A DNA stretch of 64,000 bases from CAIWHR01 sp963836265 (GCA_963836265.1 CAWIIO010000005.1:310001-374000); one strand, 5' to 3'. Counted from the stretch's first letter, positions 8,061-16,660 are shown. A program made the numbers and translations. The notes: a model not told the origin generated them from the sequence alone.

Positions 8061-9659
8061 ATGAGCAGCGTTGCCCACGATCACGCCCCCGGCTTCGGCC
8101 CCGCGCACGACGATCACGCCCATCACCCGTCGGGGATCATGCGCTGGATCACGACGACCAACCACAAGGACATCGGTACGATGTACCTGTGGTTCTCGTT
8201 CACGATGTTCCTGATCGGCGGCACGATGGCGATGGTCATCCGCGCCGAGCTGTTCGAGCCCGGCCTGCAGGTCGTAAATCCCGAGTTCTTCAACTCGATG
8301 ACGACGCTGCATGGCCTCATCATGGTGTTCGGCGCGATCATGCCGGCGGCGGTCGGTTTCGCGAACTGGCAGATCCCGATGATGATCGGCGCGCCGGATA
8401 TGGCGTTCGCCCGGATGAACAACTGGAGCTTCTGGCTGCTGCCGCCGGCCGCGATCCTGCTCGTCACTTCGCTGTTCGTGCCCGGTGGCGCCGCCGCGGC
8501 GGGCTGGACGCTCTATCCGCCGCTGACGGTACAGGCGGGGATGGGGATGGACCTCACGATCTTCGCGATCCATATCCTGGGCGCGTCGTCGATCATGGGG
8601 TCGATCAACATCATCACGACGATCCTCAACCTGCGCGCGCCAGGCATGACGATGATGAAGCTGCCGCTCTTCTGCTGGGCGTGGCTGATCACGGCGTATC
8701 TGCTGCTCGCCGTGATGCCGGTGCTGGCGGGCGCGGTGACGATGCTGCTCACCGACCGCCATTTCGGCACGACTTTCTTCAACGCCGCCGGCGGCGGCGA
8801 CCCGGTCCTGTTCCAGCACGTGTTCTGGTTCTTCGGGCACCCCGAGGTCTACATCATCATCCTGCCCGCGTTCGGGATCATCTCGCAGATCATCCCGACG
8901 TTCTCGCGCAAGCCGCTGTTCGGCTATGCGTCGATGGTCTATGCGCTGGCCGCCATCGCGATCCTGTCGTTCATCGTCTGGGCGCACCACATGTTCACGG
9001 TGGGGATGCCGGCCGCAGGGCTGCTGTTCTTCATGTACGCGACGATGCTGATCGCGGTGCCGACCGGGGTGAAGGTGTTCAACTGGCTCGCCACGATGTG
9101 GAGGGGCTCGCTCTCGTTCGAGACCCCGATGCTGTTCGCCGTCGGCTTTCTGTTCCTGTTCACGATGGGCGGCTTCACCGGCCTGGTGCTTTCGATCACG
9201 CCGATCGACATCCAGCTGCAGGACACCTATTACGTGGTCGCCCATTTCCATTACGTGATGGTGGCGGGGAGCCTGTTCGCGTTCTTCGGCGGGGTCTACT
9301 ACTGGATCCCCAAATGGACCGGGACGATGTACGACGAGAAGATCGCCACGATCCACTTCTGGTCGTCGATGCTGGCGTTCAACGTGACGTTCTTCCCGAT
9401 GCACTTCCTCGGCCTCGCCGGAATGCCGCGGCGGATCCCGGACTACGCCCAGCAGTTCGCCGACTGGAACATGGTGGCATCGATCGGCGCGTTCTGGTTC
9501 GGCGCTTCGCAACTCCTGTTTCTGTACGCCGTGCTGAAATGCGTGATGGGCAAGGGCGAGAAGGCTCCGGCCAAGCCGTGGGAAGGTGCGGACACGCTCG
9601 AATGGACGGTGCCGTCACCCGCGCCGTATCACACGTTCGAAACACCGCCCATAATCTAA
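8061..9659 (+). CDS. ctaD: Cytochrome c oxidase subunit I
   Basis: A 532-residue, twelve-helix catalytic subunit holding heme a and the heme a3-CuB centre where oxygen is reduced. Visible motifs are TTNHKDIGTMYL at the N-terminus, TLHGLIMVF (heme a His), the WFFGHPEVYI segment with the CuB His-Tyr cross-link residues, WAHHMFTVGM (CuB His pair) and VVAHFHYVM (heme a and a3 His). The His-rich N-terminus HDHAP...HDDHAHH is unusual-looking but frequent in this class. It lies 28 bases after coxB. Confidence 0.98.
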   Translation: MSSVAHDHAPGFGPAHDDHAHHPSGIMRWITTTNHKDIGTMYLWFSFTMFLIGGTMAMVIRAELFEPGLQVVNPEFFNSMTTLHGLIMVFGAIMPAAVGFANWQIPMMIGAPDMAFARMNNWSFWLLPPAAILLVTSLFVPGGAAAAGWTLYPPLTVQAGMGMDLTIFAIHILGASSIMGSINIITTILNLRAPGMTMMKLPLFCWAWLITAYLLLAVMPVLAGAVTMLLTDRHFGTTFFNAAGGGDPVLFQHVFWFFGHPEVYIIILPAFGIISQIIPTFSRKPLFGYASMVYALAAIAILSFIVWAHHMFTVGMPAAGLLFFMYATMLIAVPTGVKVFNWLATMWRGSLSFETPMLFAVGFLFLFTMGGFTGLVLSITPIDIQLQDTYYVVAHFHYVMVAGSLFAFFGGVYYWIPKWTGTMYDEKIATIHFWSSMLAFNVTFFPMHFLGLAGMPRRIPDYAQQFADWNMVASIGAFWFGASQLLFLYAVLKCVMGKGEKAPAKPWEGADTLEWTVPSPAPYHTFETPPII

Positions 9660-9708
9660 ATAGATGGATAACGAGTGCCCGGGCGAAACGGGCGCTCGAA
9701 CCTGTGTG

Positions 9709-9900
9709 ATGCAGCCTCTCCACTCGACTCGCAAGGCGAACCTTCGCACGGCGCTGACGTTCGCGTCGATCGCGGCGACGTTCTTCGTCGGCATCATCGC
9801 GGCGCGGCTTCTGGGCGGCCCGGTGATCGGGATCGGGGTGATGAGCGCGGCGGTACTGCTTTTCCTCGCGTTCGCCATCGGCAGGAGCTTGCGGAAATGA
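9709..9900 (+). CDS. Small one-helix membrane protein of the cytochrome oxidase operon
   Basis: A 63-residue protein with a hydrophobic stretch (TALTFASIAATFFVGIIAA) followed by a second hydrophobic segment and a basic C-terminus. It sits between ctaD and the Cox11 gene, where Betaproteobacteria often encode one or two tiny proteins annotated as cytochrome oxidase small assembly protein; the RKANLRTAL...FFVGIIA pattern resembles them. The exact role is not known. The frame is open to an ATG at 9664, but neither start has a good ribosome site. Its stop overlaps the ATG of the next gene (ATGA). Confidence 0.7.
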   Translation: MQPLHSTRKANLRTALTFASIAATFFVGIIAARLLGGPVIGIGVMSAAVLLFLAFAIGRSLRK

Positions 9901-10442
9901 GTCCGCCGATGAGCGAGGACCGCGGCAATCGGAACCGGACGCTGCTGGTCAAGCTTTGCGTCGTCGGGTTCGGAATGTTCGGCTTCGGCTTTGCGCTCGT
10001 GCCCTTCTACGACAGGATCTGCGAGGCGACCGGATTGCGCAACATCGCGCAAGCCGACGAGGTCGCGAACACGCAGGTGGACACGTCACGGGCCGTACGG
10101 ATCGAGTTCGACTCGAACGTGCGCAAGCTACCCTGGACGTTTCGTCCGCTCCAGGTCGAGGTCGACGTGCATCCGGGCGAGGTGCGGCAGGTGGAATACG
10201 AAATCGCGAACACGACCGATCGGCAGATGACGGGCCAGGCGATTCCGAGTTACGGCCCCCCGCTGGCAGCGCGGTATTTCCGCAAGATCGAATGCTTCTG
10301 CTTCACCCAGCAGACGCTCGCGCCCGGCGAAAGGCGGCGGATGCCGGTGGTGTTCGTCGTCGACCCCGCGCTGCCCGGCGATGTCGGCACGATCACGCTG
10401 TCCTATACGTTCTTCGAGGTCGACGGTGCAGGCAAGTCCTGA
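9897..10442 (+). CDS. ctaG: Cytochrome c oxidase assembly protein CtaG/Cox11
   Basis: A 181-residue copper chaperone that helps form the CuB centre of subunit I. It has one N-terminal membrane helix (LLVKLCVVGFGMFGFGFALV) and a periplasmic domain. The copper-binding ECFCF motif lies near residue 130. YDRICEATGL and FFEVDG are other family landmarks. The ATG at 9897 overlaps the preceding stop by four bases, so translation is coupled. Confidence 0.95.
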   Translation: MSPPMSEDRGNRNRTLLVKLCVVGFGMFGFGFALVPFYDRICEATGLRNIAQADEVANTQVDTSRAVRIEFDSNVRKLPWTFRPLQVEVDVHPGEVRQVEYEIANTTDRQMTGQAIPSYGPPLAARYFRKIECFCFTQQTLAPGERRRMPVVFVVDPALPGDVGTITLSYTFFEVDGAGKS

Positions 10443-10499
10443 CCCATACGGCGAGCGCGCTTCGTTCCGCGCCCACCTTTCCAAGAGAGGTCTTCCGCG

Positions 10500-11360
10500 A
10501 TGAGCGCAGCTCACGAGGGCGCCGAGCCCTATTACTTCGTTCCGCAGCCGTCGCACTGGCCGGTCGTCGGCTCGGTTGCGCTCCTGCTGATGGGCATGGG
10601 TGCCGCGTTCTGGTTCAACAATTTCGCCGCGGGCCCGTGGATGGTGGCCACCGGCTTCTGCGTGCTGCTGGTGATGCTCTTCGGCTGGTTCGGCAGCGTG
10701 ATCGGCGAGTCCGAGGGTCATCGGTACAACAAGAAAGTGGACCTGTCGTTTCGCTGGAGCATGAGCTGGTTCATCTTTTCGGAAGTGATGTTCTTCGCCG
10801 CGTTCTTCGGCGCGCTGTTCTACGTCCGCAATCTGGCGGTGCCCGACCTCGGCAGCCTGGCCTCGAAGCTCCTGTGGCCGAACTACAACGCCACGTGGCC
10901 GACCACCGGCCCGTACATGCGGGAGGAGTTCACGCCGATGGGCGCGATCGGCATCCCGCTGCTCAATACGGTCATCCTGCTGTCCTCGGGGTTCACGGTG
11001 ACCGTCGCGCACCACATGCTCAAGGCCGGCAACCGCACGATGTTCAACCTGCTGCTGTTCGCGACGATCGTGCTCGGCTTCACGTTCCTCGGTTTCCAGG
11101 CGTACGAATACATCCACGCGTACAGCGAGTTCAATCTCAAGCTGTCGACCGGCGTCTATGGGTCGACGTTCTTCATGTTGACCGGTTTCCACGGGGCGCA
11201 CGTGACGATCGGAGCGATCATGCTGTCGGTGATGCTCGCCCGATCGCTCAGGGGCCACTTCACGCCCGACCACCACTTCGCGTTCGAGGCGGCCGAATGG
11301 TACTGGCACTTCGTCGACGTCGTCTGGCTGCTGCTGTTCGTGCTCGTGTACTGGTTGTAG
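10500..11360 (+). CDS. ctaE: Cytochrome c oxidase subunit III
   Basis: A 286-residue, seven-helix subunit of the aa3-type oxidase that stabilises the catalytic core and proton uptake. Recognisable segments are YYFVPQPSHWP at the N-terminus, RWSMSWFIFSEVMFF, LSSGFTVTVAHHM, FLGFQAYEYIHAY, TGFHGAHVTIG and the C-terminal WYWHFVDVVWLLLF. The start follows an AGAGAGG ribosome site. It is the last rightward gene before a small gene on the opposite strand. Confidence 0.97.
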   Translation: MSAAHEGAEPYYFVPQPSHWPVVGSVALLLMGMGAAFWFNNFAAGPWMVATGFCVLLVMLFGWFGSVIGESEGHRYNKKVDLSFRWSMSWFIFSEVMFFAAFFGALFYVRNLAVPDLGSLASKLLWPNYNATWPTTGPYMREEFTPMGAIGIPLLNTVILLSSGFTVTVAHHMLKAGNRTMFNLLLFATIVLGFTFLGFQAYEYIHAYSEFNLKLSTGVYGSTFFMLTGFHGAHVTIGAIMLSVMLARSLRGHFTPDHHFAFEAAEWYWHFVDVVWLLLFVLVYWL

Positions 11361-11507
11361 CGGCGCGGGTCCGGAAGCAGAGCGCGCGCCGCGGCAGCCC
11401 TGGGGCACGGCGGGGGTGAGTCGACGCGGGCGGTTGGCGATTGCAGGCTGCGGCGATGCGCGGGCGAAGGCAATCCGCGCGCAGACGCGGCCCGGCCCTG
11501 TTGCCGG

Positions 11508-11708
11508 TTATCGCAATCCGGCCGGCCCGATCCAGCCCATCCAATACGCGATGACCAGGAACGCGACCAGGCTCGCCGACAGCGCGACGCGCACTGCCAG
11601 CATCGTGACCATTCGTGTGCCGTGGCCGCGGTCGCGGTACAGGAAATACAGCGCCGAGAAGAGGCTAGCGACGATGGCGACGAGTGCGGCGACGACGATG
11701 ATCTTCAT
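11508..11708 (-). CDS. DUF2909 family twin-transmembrane protein
   Basis: A 66-residue protein with two membrane helices, one at the N-terminus (MKIIVVAALVAIVASLFSAL) and one at the C-terminus (VALSASLVAFLVIAYWMG). A short charged loop with YRDRGHGTRMV separates them. The DUF2909 family is typically found next to ctaE in Betaproteobacteria, often on the opposite strand as here; its role in the oxidase is unproven. The frame remains open far upstream, but the ATG at 11708 matches the family start. Confidence 0.85.
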   Translation of the reverse strand: MKIIVVAALVAIVASLFSALYFLYRDRGHGTRMVTMLAVRVALSASLVAFLVIAYWMGWIGPAGLR

Positions 11709-11753
11709 GGCGCTCGCTGCTCCACGTTCCGAGTGTAGAACAAGGTGCGGGTG

Positions 11754-12512
11754 ATGCCAAACGCGGTCAGCGGCGAGGGACCGGCTGCGCGCCGCCGCTA
11801 TCGCCCGCGCGCAGCGCCGACGCTCGCGATGCTCGCCGCCGTCGCGACGTTCGTTGCTGCCGGATATTGGCAGCAGGGACGGATGCACGAAAAGGAGGCG
11901 TTGCGCGCTCAATTCGACGCGATGGACCGCATGGCTGCCGCCTCGCTCGCAATGCTGCCGCCCGCGTCCGACTGGTCCGAACTGCGCTATCGTCCGGTCG
12001 TCGCCGCCGGCCGCTACGACGCGCGGGGACAGATCTTCATCGACAACAAGGTGCACGACGGCCGCGCCGGGTACGATGTGGTGACGCCCCTTCGCCTCGG
12101 CGATGGCCGTGTCGTGCTCGTCGACCGCGGCTGGGTCGCGCAGGGTGCCTCGCGCGCGGCGCTCCCGGACGTTCCGCCGCCCGCGGGCGACGTGGTCGTC
12201 GAGGGGCGCCTTGCGCTTCCGGCCGCCGGCCAACTCGAGCTCGGGTCCGACGCACCGACGGGACCCGTTTGGCAGAAGCTCGACCCGGCGCGGTTAGCCG
12301 CGGCAACGGGCATCGCCGTGTTGCCGGTCGTGATCGAGCAGACGGGTGCGCCATTGCAACCCGATGGTCTCGTACGCGACTGGCCGGCGCCGGATTTCGG
12401 GGTCGAAAAGCACTGGATCTACATGATGCAGTGGTACGCGTTTGCCGGCCTCGCGATCGTCCTGTGGCTCGTGCTCGATTTCCGCAAGCGCGCAGCGCCG
12501 CGAGATGCCTGA
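11754..12512 (+). CDS. SURF1 family cytochrome oxidase biogenesis protein
   Basis: A 252-residue inner-membrane protein with one helix near each end and a periplasmic domain between them. SURF1/Shy1 proteins help insert heme a into subunit I. Family landmarks are GYWQQGRMHEKE after the first helix, RPVVAAGRYD, VLVDRGWV and HWIYMMQWYAFA before the last helix. The ATG at 11754 has an AAGG site eight bases upstream; GTG at 11745 is an alternative. Its stop overlaps the start of the next gene by eight bases. Confidence 0.93.
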   Translation: MPNAVSGEGPAARRRYRPRAAPTLAMLAAVATFVAAGYWQQGRMHEKEALRAQFDAMDRMAAASLAMLPPASDWSELRYRPVVAAGRYDARGQIFIDNKVHDGRAGYDVVTPLRLGDGRVVLVDRGWVAQGASRAALPDVPPPAGDVVVEGRLALPAAGQLELGSDAPTGPVWQKLDPARLAAATGIAVLPVVIEQTGAPLQPDGLVRDWPAPDFGVEKHWIYMMQWYAFAGLAIVLWLVLDFRKRAAPRDA

Positions 12513-13098
12513 GCGCTCGTTGCGCGAAGCGCCGAAACGCCCGGCCGGCGGAACGCGCGGCAAGCGAACGCTGCTGCTGCTCGCCGCCGTGTGCGTCGCG
12601 CCGGTGGTCGCGTCCTACGTGGCCTACTACGTGTTCCCGCGCGGCGCGCAAACGAATTATGGAACGCTCCTCCCGACGGCCCTCGCGCCCGCGATCGAGG
12701 GCGTCAAAGCGGATGGCGCTGCGTTCCGCCTGTCGGATCTGCGCGGGCGCTGGGTGCTGGTGGTGGCGGACGCGGGACGCTGCGACGCCGCTTGCGAACA
12801 AATGCTCTACGCGACGCGGCAGGCGCGCGCGATGCAGGGCAGGGAGCAGGACCGGATCGTTCGCGTGTGGCTCGCGGCCGGCGACGCGTCGCCGGCGCCG
12901 AGTGTCCTCGCGCGGCATCCCGGGCTCGTCTTCGCGCGCGTGGGCGAAGGCGCGCTGGCGTCGCTGTCGGACGGGAAGCGGGGGATCTGGATCGTCGACC
13001 CGCTGGGCAATCTGGTGCTGTCCTATGGCGACGATCCGGACATCAAGGGGCTGGCGAGCGATCTCGCGCGGCTGCTGCGAGCGTCGAGCATCGGGTAG
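12505..13098 (+). CDS. Membrane-anchored SCO/thioredoxin-like protein of the oxidase cluster
   Basis: A 197-residue protein with one N-terminal membrane helix (about residues 22-43) and a periplasmic thioredoxin-fold-like domain. It keeps a CDAAC (CxxxC) pair near residue 94 at the place where SCO proteins bind copper. It lacks the SCO-type His later in the chain, so copper binding is doubtful. The IWIVDPLGNLVLSY strand resembles the SCO C-terminal strand. Proteins of this type are usually annotated as hypothetical in betaproteobacterial oxidase clusters, between SURF1 and heme biosynthesis genes. The function is inferred only. Confidence 0.75.
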   Translation: MPERSLREAPKRPAGGTRGKRTLLLLAAVCVAPVVASYVAYYVFPRGAQTNYGTLLPTALAPAIEGVKADGAAFRLSDLRGRWVLVVADAGRCDAACEQMLYATRQARAMQGREQDRIVRVWLAAGDASPAPSVLARHPGLVFARVGEGALASLSDGKRGIWIVDPLGNLVLSYGDDPDIKGLASDLARLLRASSIG

Positions 13099-13117
13099 GC
13101 GCGTCACCGATCCGCGG

Positions 13118-13126
13118 TGCTAAAAT
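13118..13126 (+). promoter_or_regulatory. Putative extended -10 element before ctaB
   Basis: TGCTAAAAT lies 23 bases before the ctaB ATG at 13149. It could start a transcript for ctaB-sco. No clear -35 box is seen. Confidence 0.3.
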
Positions 13127-13148
13127 CCGCACCTCGCGGGCTGCCGGA

Positions 13149-14063
13149 ATGACGGACGGCAACCCGGCACGATCCCGATTCGCGATGACCACACTCGCCT
13201 TAGCGGAAGTCCGGTTCCGCCAATTCCTCGCGCTGACGAAGCCACGCGTCGTATCGCTGATCGTCTTCGTCGCGATGATCGGCATGTTTCTCGCCGTGCC
13301 CGGCGTGCCGCCGGCCGGCCCCGTGGTCTTCGGCACGTTGGGCATCGCGCTGGTCGCCGGCGCCGCCGCGGCGATCAATTGCCTGATCGAGCAGAAGATC
13401 GACGCACGGATGGCGCGCACGCGCCGCCGGCCGCTGCCCGCCGGCGAGATCACCTCGAGCTCGACGCTCGTGTTCGCAACGCTCGTCGGCGGAACGGGTC
13501 TGCTGCTCCTCTATCGGCTCGTGAATCCGTTGACGATGTGGCTCACCCTTGCGACGTTCGTCGGTTACGCGATCGTCTACACGGTGCTCCTCAAGCCGGC
13601 GACGCCGCAGAACATCGTGATCGGCGGCGCCTCCGGGGCGATGCCGCCGGTGCTGGGCTGGGCGGCGGTCACCAACGACGTCGCGCCCGAGGCGCTGCTC
13701 CTGTTCCTGATCATCTTCGTCTGGACGCCGCCGCATTTCTGGTCGCTCGCGCTCTATCGCGCCCAGGATTACGCGAAGGCGGGGCTGCCCATGCTGCCGA
13801 TCACCCATGGCCGCCGCTACACGCAATTGATGATCGTGCTCTATACGGTGGTGCTGGTCGCGGTGAGCCTGCTGCCGTTCGCGGTGCGGATGAGCGGGCC
13901 GGCCTACCTCCTCGCCGCGCTGATGCTGGGCGGTGTCTTCCTGCTCCATGCCGTGCAACTTTATCGCGATTACAGCGTCGAACTTGCCCGGGCGACCTTC
14001 AAGTACTCGATCTCCTATCTCGCGGCGCTGTTCTCGGCGCTGCTCCTCGATCACTATCTCTGA
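13149..14063 (+). CDS. ctaB: Protoheme IX farnesyltransferase (heme O synthase)
   Basis: A 304-residue UbiA-family membrane enzyme that adds the farnesyl tail to heme B to give heme O, the precursor of heme A for the oxidase. The first Asp-rich substrate motif is at NCLIEQKIDARMARTRRRP. The second conserved region lies around LYRAQDYAKAGLPMLP, and TWTPPHFW-like FVWTPPHFWSLAL is a strong family marker. About nine membrane helices are predicted by eye. ATG 13149 is used; ATG 13185 is also possible. The usual upstream neighbour ctaA (heme A synthase) is missing. Confidence 0.96.
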   Translation: MTDGNPARSRFAMTTLALAEVRFRQFLALTKPRVVSLIVFVAMIGMFLAVPGVPPAGPVVFGTLGIALVAGAAAAINCLIEQKIDARMARTRRRPLPAGEITSSSTLVFATLVGGTGLLLLYRLVNPLTMWLTLATFVGYAIVYTVLLKPATPQNIVIGGASGAMPPVLGWAAVTNDVAPEALLLFLIIFVWTPPHFWSLALYRAQDYAKAGLPMLPITHGRRYTQLMIVLYTVVLVAVSLLPFAVRMSGPAYLLAALMLGGVFLLHAVQLYRDYSVELARATFKYSISYLAALFSALLLDHYL

Positions 14064-14073
14064 TGTCGTTCCA

Positions 14074-14658
14074 ATGCGCGTCGTCGCGCGAATCGCCGTC
14101 TTCCTGATTGCGGCGCTCGCCGCCGCCTGCGGACCGGATGCCCCGAAGTTCATGGCGTCCGATGTCACGGGCACTGCGTACGGACGCGACTTCCAGCTCG
14201 TCGATCACACCGGCAAGCCGCGCACGCTAGCCGACTACCGCGGCAAGGCCGTCGTCCTGTTCTTCGGCTACACGCAGTGCCCCGACGTGTGCCCGACGAC
14301 GCTGTCCGAGCTCGCCGAAGCGATGAAGCGGCTCGGCGCGGACGCCGACCGCGTCCAGGTGCTGTTTGTCACGATCGACCCCGAGCGCGACACGCCGGAG
14401 GTGCTCGCGCAATACGTCCCGGCGTTCGATCCGCGCTTCGTCGGACTCTACGGCGATGCCGAGGCAACGGCGCGCACGGCGAAGGAATTCAAGGTCCTCT
14501 ACCAGAAGCAGCCGGGGTCGACGCCGGGAACCTACACGATGGATCATTCGGCCGGCACGTTCATCTTCGATCCGCAGGGACGGCTTCGGCTGTACGTCGG
14601 CTACGGCCAGGGTCCCGACGTGTTCGTGCACGATCTCCGCGAGCTGTTGAAGCACTGA
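14074..14658 (+). CDS. SCO1/SenC family copper chaperone lipoprotein
   Basis: A 194-residue protein. The N-terminus is a lipoprotein signal with lipobox LAAAC near residue 17, so the mature protein is probably anchored in a membrane. The thioredoxin-fold domain carries the copper motif CPDVCPTT and the distal His in TYTMDHSAG. SCO proteins deliver copper to the CuA centre of subunit II and have thiol-redox activity. The gene is 10 bases after ctaB and ends the oxidase block. Confidence 0.95.
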   Translation: MRVVARIAVFLIAALAAACGPDAPKFMASDVTGTAYGRDFQLVDHTGKPRTLADYRGKAVVLFFGYTQCPDVCPTTLSELAEAMKRLGADADRVQVLFVTIDPERDTPEVLAQYVPAFDPRFVGLYGDAEATARTAKEFKVLYQKQPGSTPGTYTMDHSAGTFIFDPQGRLRLYVGYGQGPDVFVHDLRELLKH

Positions 14659-14714
14659 ACGCCGACTCGCGTCGAGACTGGCGCCGGCCGGGCCTTGATT
14701 CAAGGGTGGTCCGC

Positions 14715-15998
14715 ATGTTGCCGACAACTCCTGCGACGTCCCCGGGGCTCGAAACCTGGGTCGATTCGATGCGCGCAGCCCTCGCCGAGGGGGCATTCGA
14801 CCGCGCCGAATCCCTGGCGCGCGAAGTTCACACGGCGTGGCGCAGCAATGCTCTCGTCTGCCTGGCTCTCGGGGAGCTCGCGATGTACCAGAACGACCTC
14901 GACCGGGCCGATCGGGAGCTGGCGCGGGCCGCCCAGCTCGCGCCGGGGCTGCCGGCGGCGTGGCACGATCTGGGTGCCGTCACGCAATGGCGGCAGGAAT
15001 ATGACCGTTCGATCGACTGCCTTCGGCGCGCACTGAAGCTCGCGCCCGATGCGCGCGAGTCGTCCATTGCGCTCGCGCATTCGTTATTTGCCGTCGGCCG
15101 CTACGACGAGGGCTGGAAATGGTTCGAGCATCGCCAACGCGGTCAGGCGGAGCAGCCCCGACCGCGGGGGCTCTGGGATGGCTCGACCGTTCCTCACGCG
15201 GTACTCGCCGTATTCGCGGAGGAGGGACTGGGCGACGTCGTTCAGTTTTGCAGATACATCGGAGAGATACGCGATCGCGTCGCGCGCGTGCTTCTCGTGC
15301 TCGAACCTCCGTACGACGCGCTCGCACCGTTGCTCGCTTCGGCCCGCGGCGTCGATCGGGTGGTCACGGACCGCCGGCGCGGGCCACCGATCCACGCCTA
15401 TTGCCCGGTGATGACGGTTGCGCATTTTGCGCGCGCGTCGACGGAGTGCCCCGGTTTCGCGCCTTATCTCTCGCCGCCCGCGGAGCGAATGGAGCGGTGG
15501 CGCAAGCGGCTGGGGGAAGGACAGCGGTTCCGGGTGGGGCTGGTTTGGGCTGGAAATCCCCGCGGCGATCCGAAGAGGACTGCGATCGACGCTCGCCGGT
15601 CGATCGACCCGGCGCTGCTCGCGCCGCTGTTTTCGGTTCCGGACGTCGAGTGGCACTCCCTTCAACTGGGTGCCGGCCTCGCGCGGCGCGATCGATTGCC
15701 TGCGGGGATCGAGCTCGTCGACCACTCGGAAGCGATTGGCGATTTCGCGGACACGGCGGCGCTGATCGCGCAGCTCGATTTTACGATCACCGTCGATACG
15801 TCGGTGGCGCACGTCGCGGGGGCGATCGGCGCGCCGGTGTTCATGTTCAGCCGCTTCGACAGCTGCTGGCGCTGGGGCGCCAGCGGCGAGACGACGCCGT
15901 GGTATCCGACGATGAGGATCTTTCGCCAGCACGCGTTCTGCGATTGGCGCGGCGCCATCGACGACGCGGCGGCGGCACTCGCTCGCTCGCGGCGCTAG
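14715..15998 (+). CDS. TPR protein with GT9-like glycosyltransferase domain
   Basis: A 427-residue protein. Residues about 10-140 form three to four TPR units (for example LALGELAMYQNDLDRADREL and AWHDLGAVTQWRQEYDRSI). The remainder looks like a heptosyltransferase-fold (GT9/GT-B) domain: FAEEGLGDVVQFCRY, VGLVWAGNPRGD, and the late VDTSVAHVAGAIGAPVFMF nucleotide-sugar segment. It resembles the C-terminal half of the fusion protein at 52393-54681. The acceptor is unknown; it may act on protein or on glycan. GTG at 14706 is an alternative start. It follows sco by 56 bases but does not belong to the oxidase pathway. Confidence 0.8.
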   Translation: MLPTTPATSPGLETWVDSMRAALAEGAFDRAESLAREVHTAWRSNALVCLALGELAMYQNDLDRADRELARAAQLAPGLPAAWHDLGAVTQWRQEYDRSIDCLRRALKLAPDARESSIALAHSLFAVGRYDEGWKWFEHRQRGQAEQPRPRGLWDGSTVPHAVLAVFAEEGLGDVVQFCRYIGEIRDRVARVLLVLEPPYDALAPLLASARGVDRVVTDRRRGPPIHAYCPVMTVAHFARASTECPGFAPYLSPPAERMERWRKRLGEGQRFRVGLVWAGNPRGDPKRTAIDARRSIDPALLAPLFSVPDVEWHSLQLGAGLARRDRLPAGIELVDHSEAIGDFADTAALIAQLDFTITVDTSVAHVAGAIGAPVFMFSRFDSCWRWGASGETTPWYPTMRIFRQHAFCDWRGAIDDAAAALARSRR

Positions 15999-16055
15999 CC
16001 GTGGCGGCTGGAAGGCAAGCGAGAGGGCGACCGCGCGGTCCTTGGCCGAGCGACG

Positions 16056-16445
16056 CTATCGGCTCGGCGACTCGATCAGCTCGATCTTGTAGCCATCGGG
16101 GTCCTGGACGAACGCGATGACCGTCGTGCCGCCCTTCACCGGTCCCGCCTCGCGCGTCACCGTCCCGCCTTTCGCCTTCACTGCGGCGCACGCCCCCGCC
16201 GCATCCGGCACTTCGATCGCGACGTGGCCGAATCCGCTCCCGAGCTCGTAGCGGTCGACGCCGTAGTTGTAGGTGAGCTCGAGCACGGCGCCCTGCGCCT
16301 CGTCGCCGTAGCCGACGAACGCGAGCGTGTACTTCTGCTCGGGACGGTCGGTCGTGTGCAGGAGCCGCATTCCCAGCACGCCGGTATAGAAGTCGATCGA
16401 TCGTTGCAGGTCGCCGACGCGCAGCATCGTATGCAGGATTCTCAT
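16056..16445 (-). CDS. gloA: Lactoylglutathione lyase (glyoxalase I)
   Basis: A 129-residue metalloenzyme that converts the methylglyoxal-glutathione hemithioacetal to S-lactoylglutathione. The four metal ligands of the family are visible: His5 (ILHTMLRV), Glu56 (VLELTYN), His74 (GFGHVAIEV) and Glu122 (YKIELIE). The length is that of the bacterial nickel-type enzyme (about 135). It lies 25 bases downstream of the rubredoxin gene on the same strand. Confidence 0.96.
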   Translation of the reverse strand: MRILHTMLRVGDLQRSIDFYTGVLGMRLLHTTDRPEQKYTLAFVGYGDEAQGAVLELTYNYGVDRYELGSGFGHVAIEVPDAAGACAAVKAKGGTVTREAGPVKGGTTVIAFVQDPDGYKIELIESPSR

Positions 16446-16470
16446 CTTCAGACCTCGCGTAACGTGATGC

Positions 16471-16635
16471 TCAGAATTCCACCATCTCGAAATCCTCCTT
16501 GCGCGCGCCGCACTCGGGACAGGTCCAGTTCGGCGGCACGTCCTCCCACTTCGTTCCGGGCGGAATGCCTTCGTCGGGGGCGCCCGCGGCTTCGTCGTAG
16601 ATATAGCCGCAGATCAGGCACATGTACTTTTTCAT
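16471..16635 (-). CDS. Rubredoxin
   Basis: A 54-residue iron-sulfur electron carrier. It has the two rubredoxin knuckles, CLICGYIYD near the N-terminus and CPECGARK near the C-terminus, which bind one iron through four Cys. The acidic, aromatic middle (EGIPPGTKWEDVP) is typical. It lies directly upstream of gloA and divergent from thiD; the rubredoxin-thiD pairing recurs in Betaproteobacteria. The redox partner is not known. Confidence 0.95.
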   Translation of the reverse strand: MKKYMCLICGYIYDEAAGAPDEGIPPGTKWEDVPPNWTCPECGARKEDFEMVEF

Positions 16636-16654
16636 CGGGGAAGGAGCGGTGGAG

Positions 16655-16660
16655 TAAAAT
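16655..16660 (+). promoter_or_regulatory. Putative -10 box in the rubredoxin-thiD divergent region
   Basis: TAAAAT followed by CG lies 71 bases before thiD, in the 95-base divergent gap. No convincing -35 box accompanies it. Confidence 0.25.

Noticed and set aside
8013..9512. Minus-strand frame of 499 codons opposite ctaD
   Set aside because: His/Arg/Asp-rich shadow of the membrane protein; no start signal and no motif.
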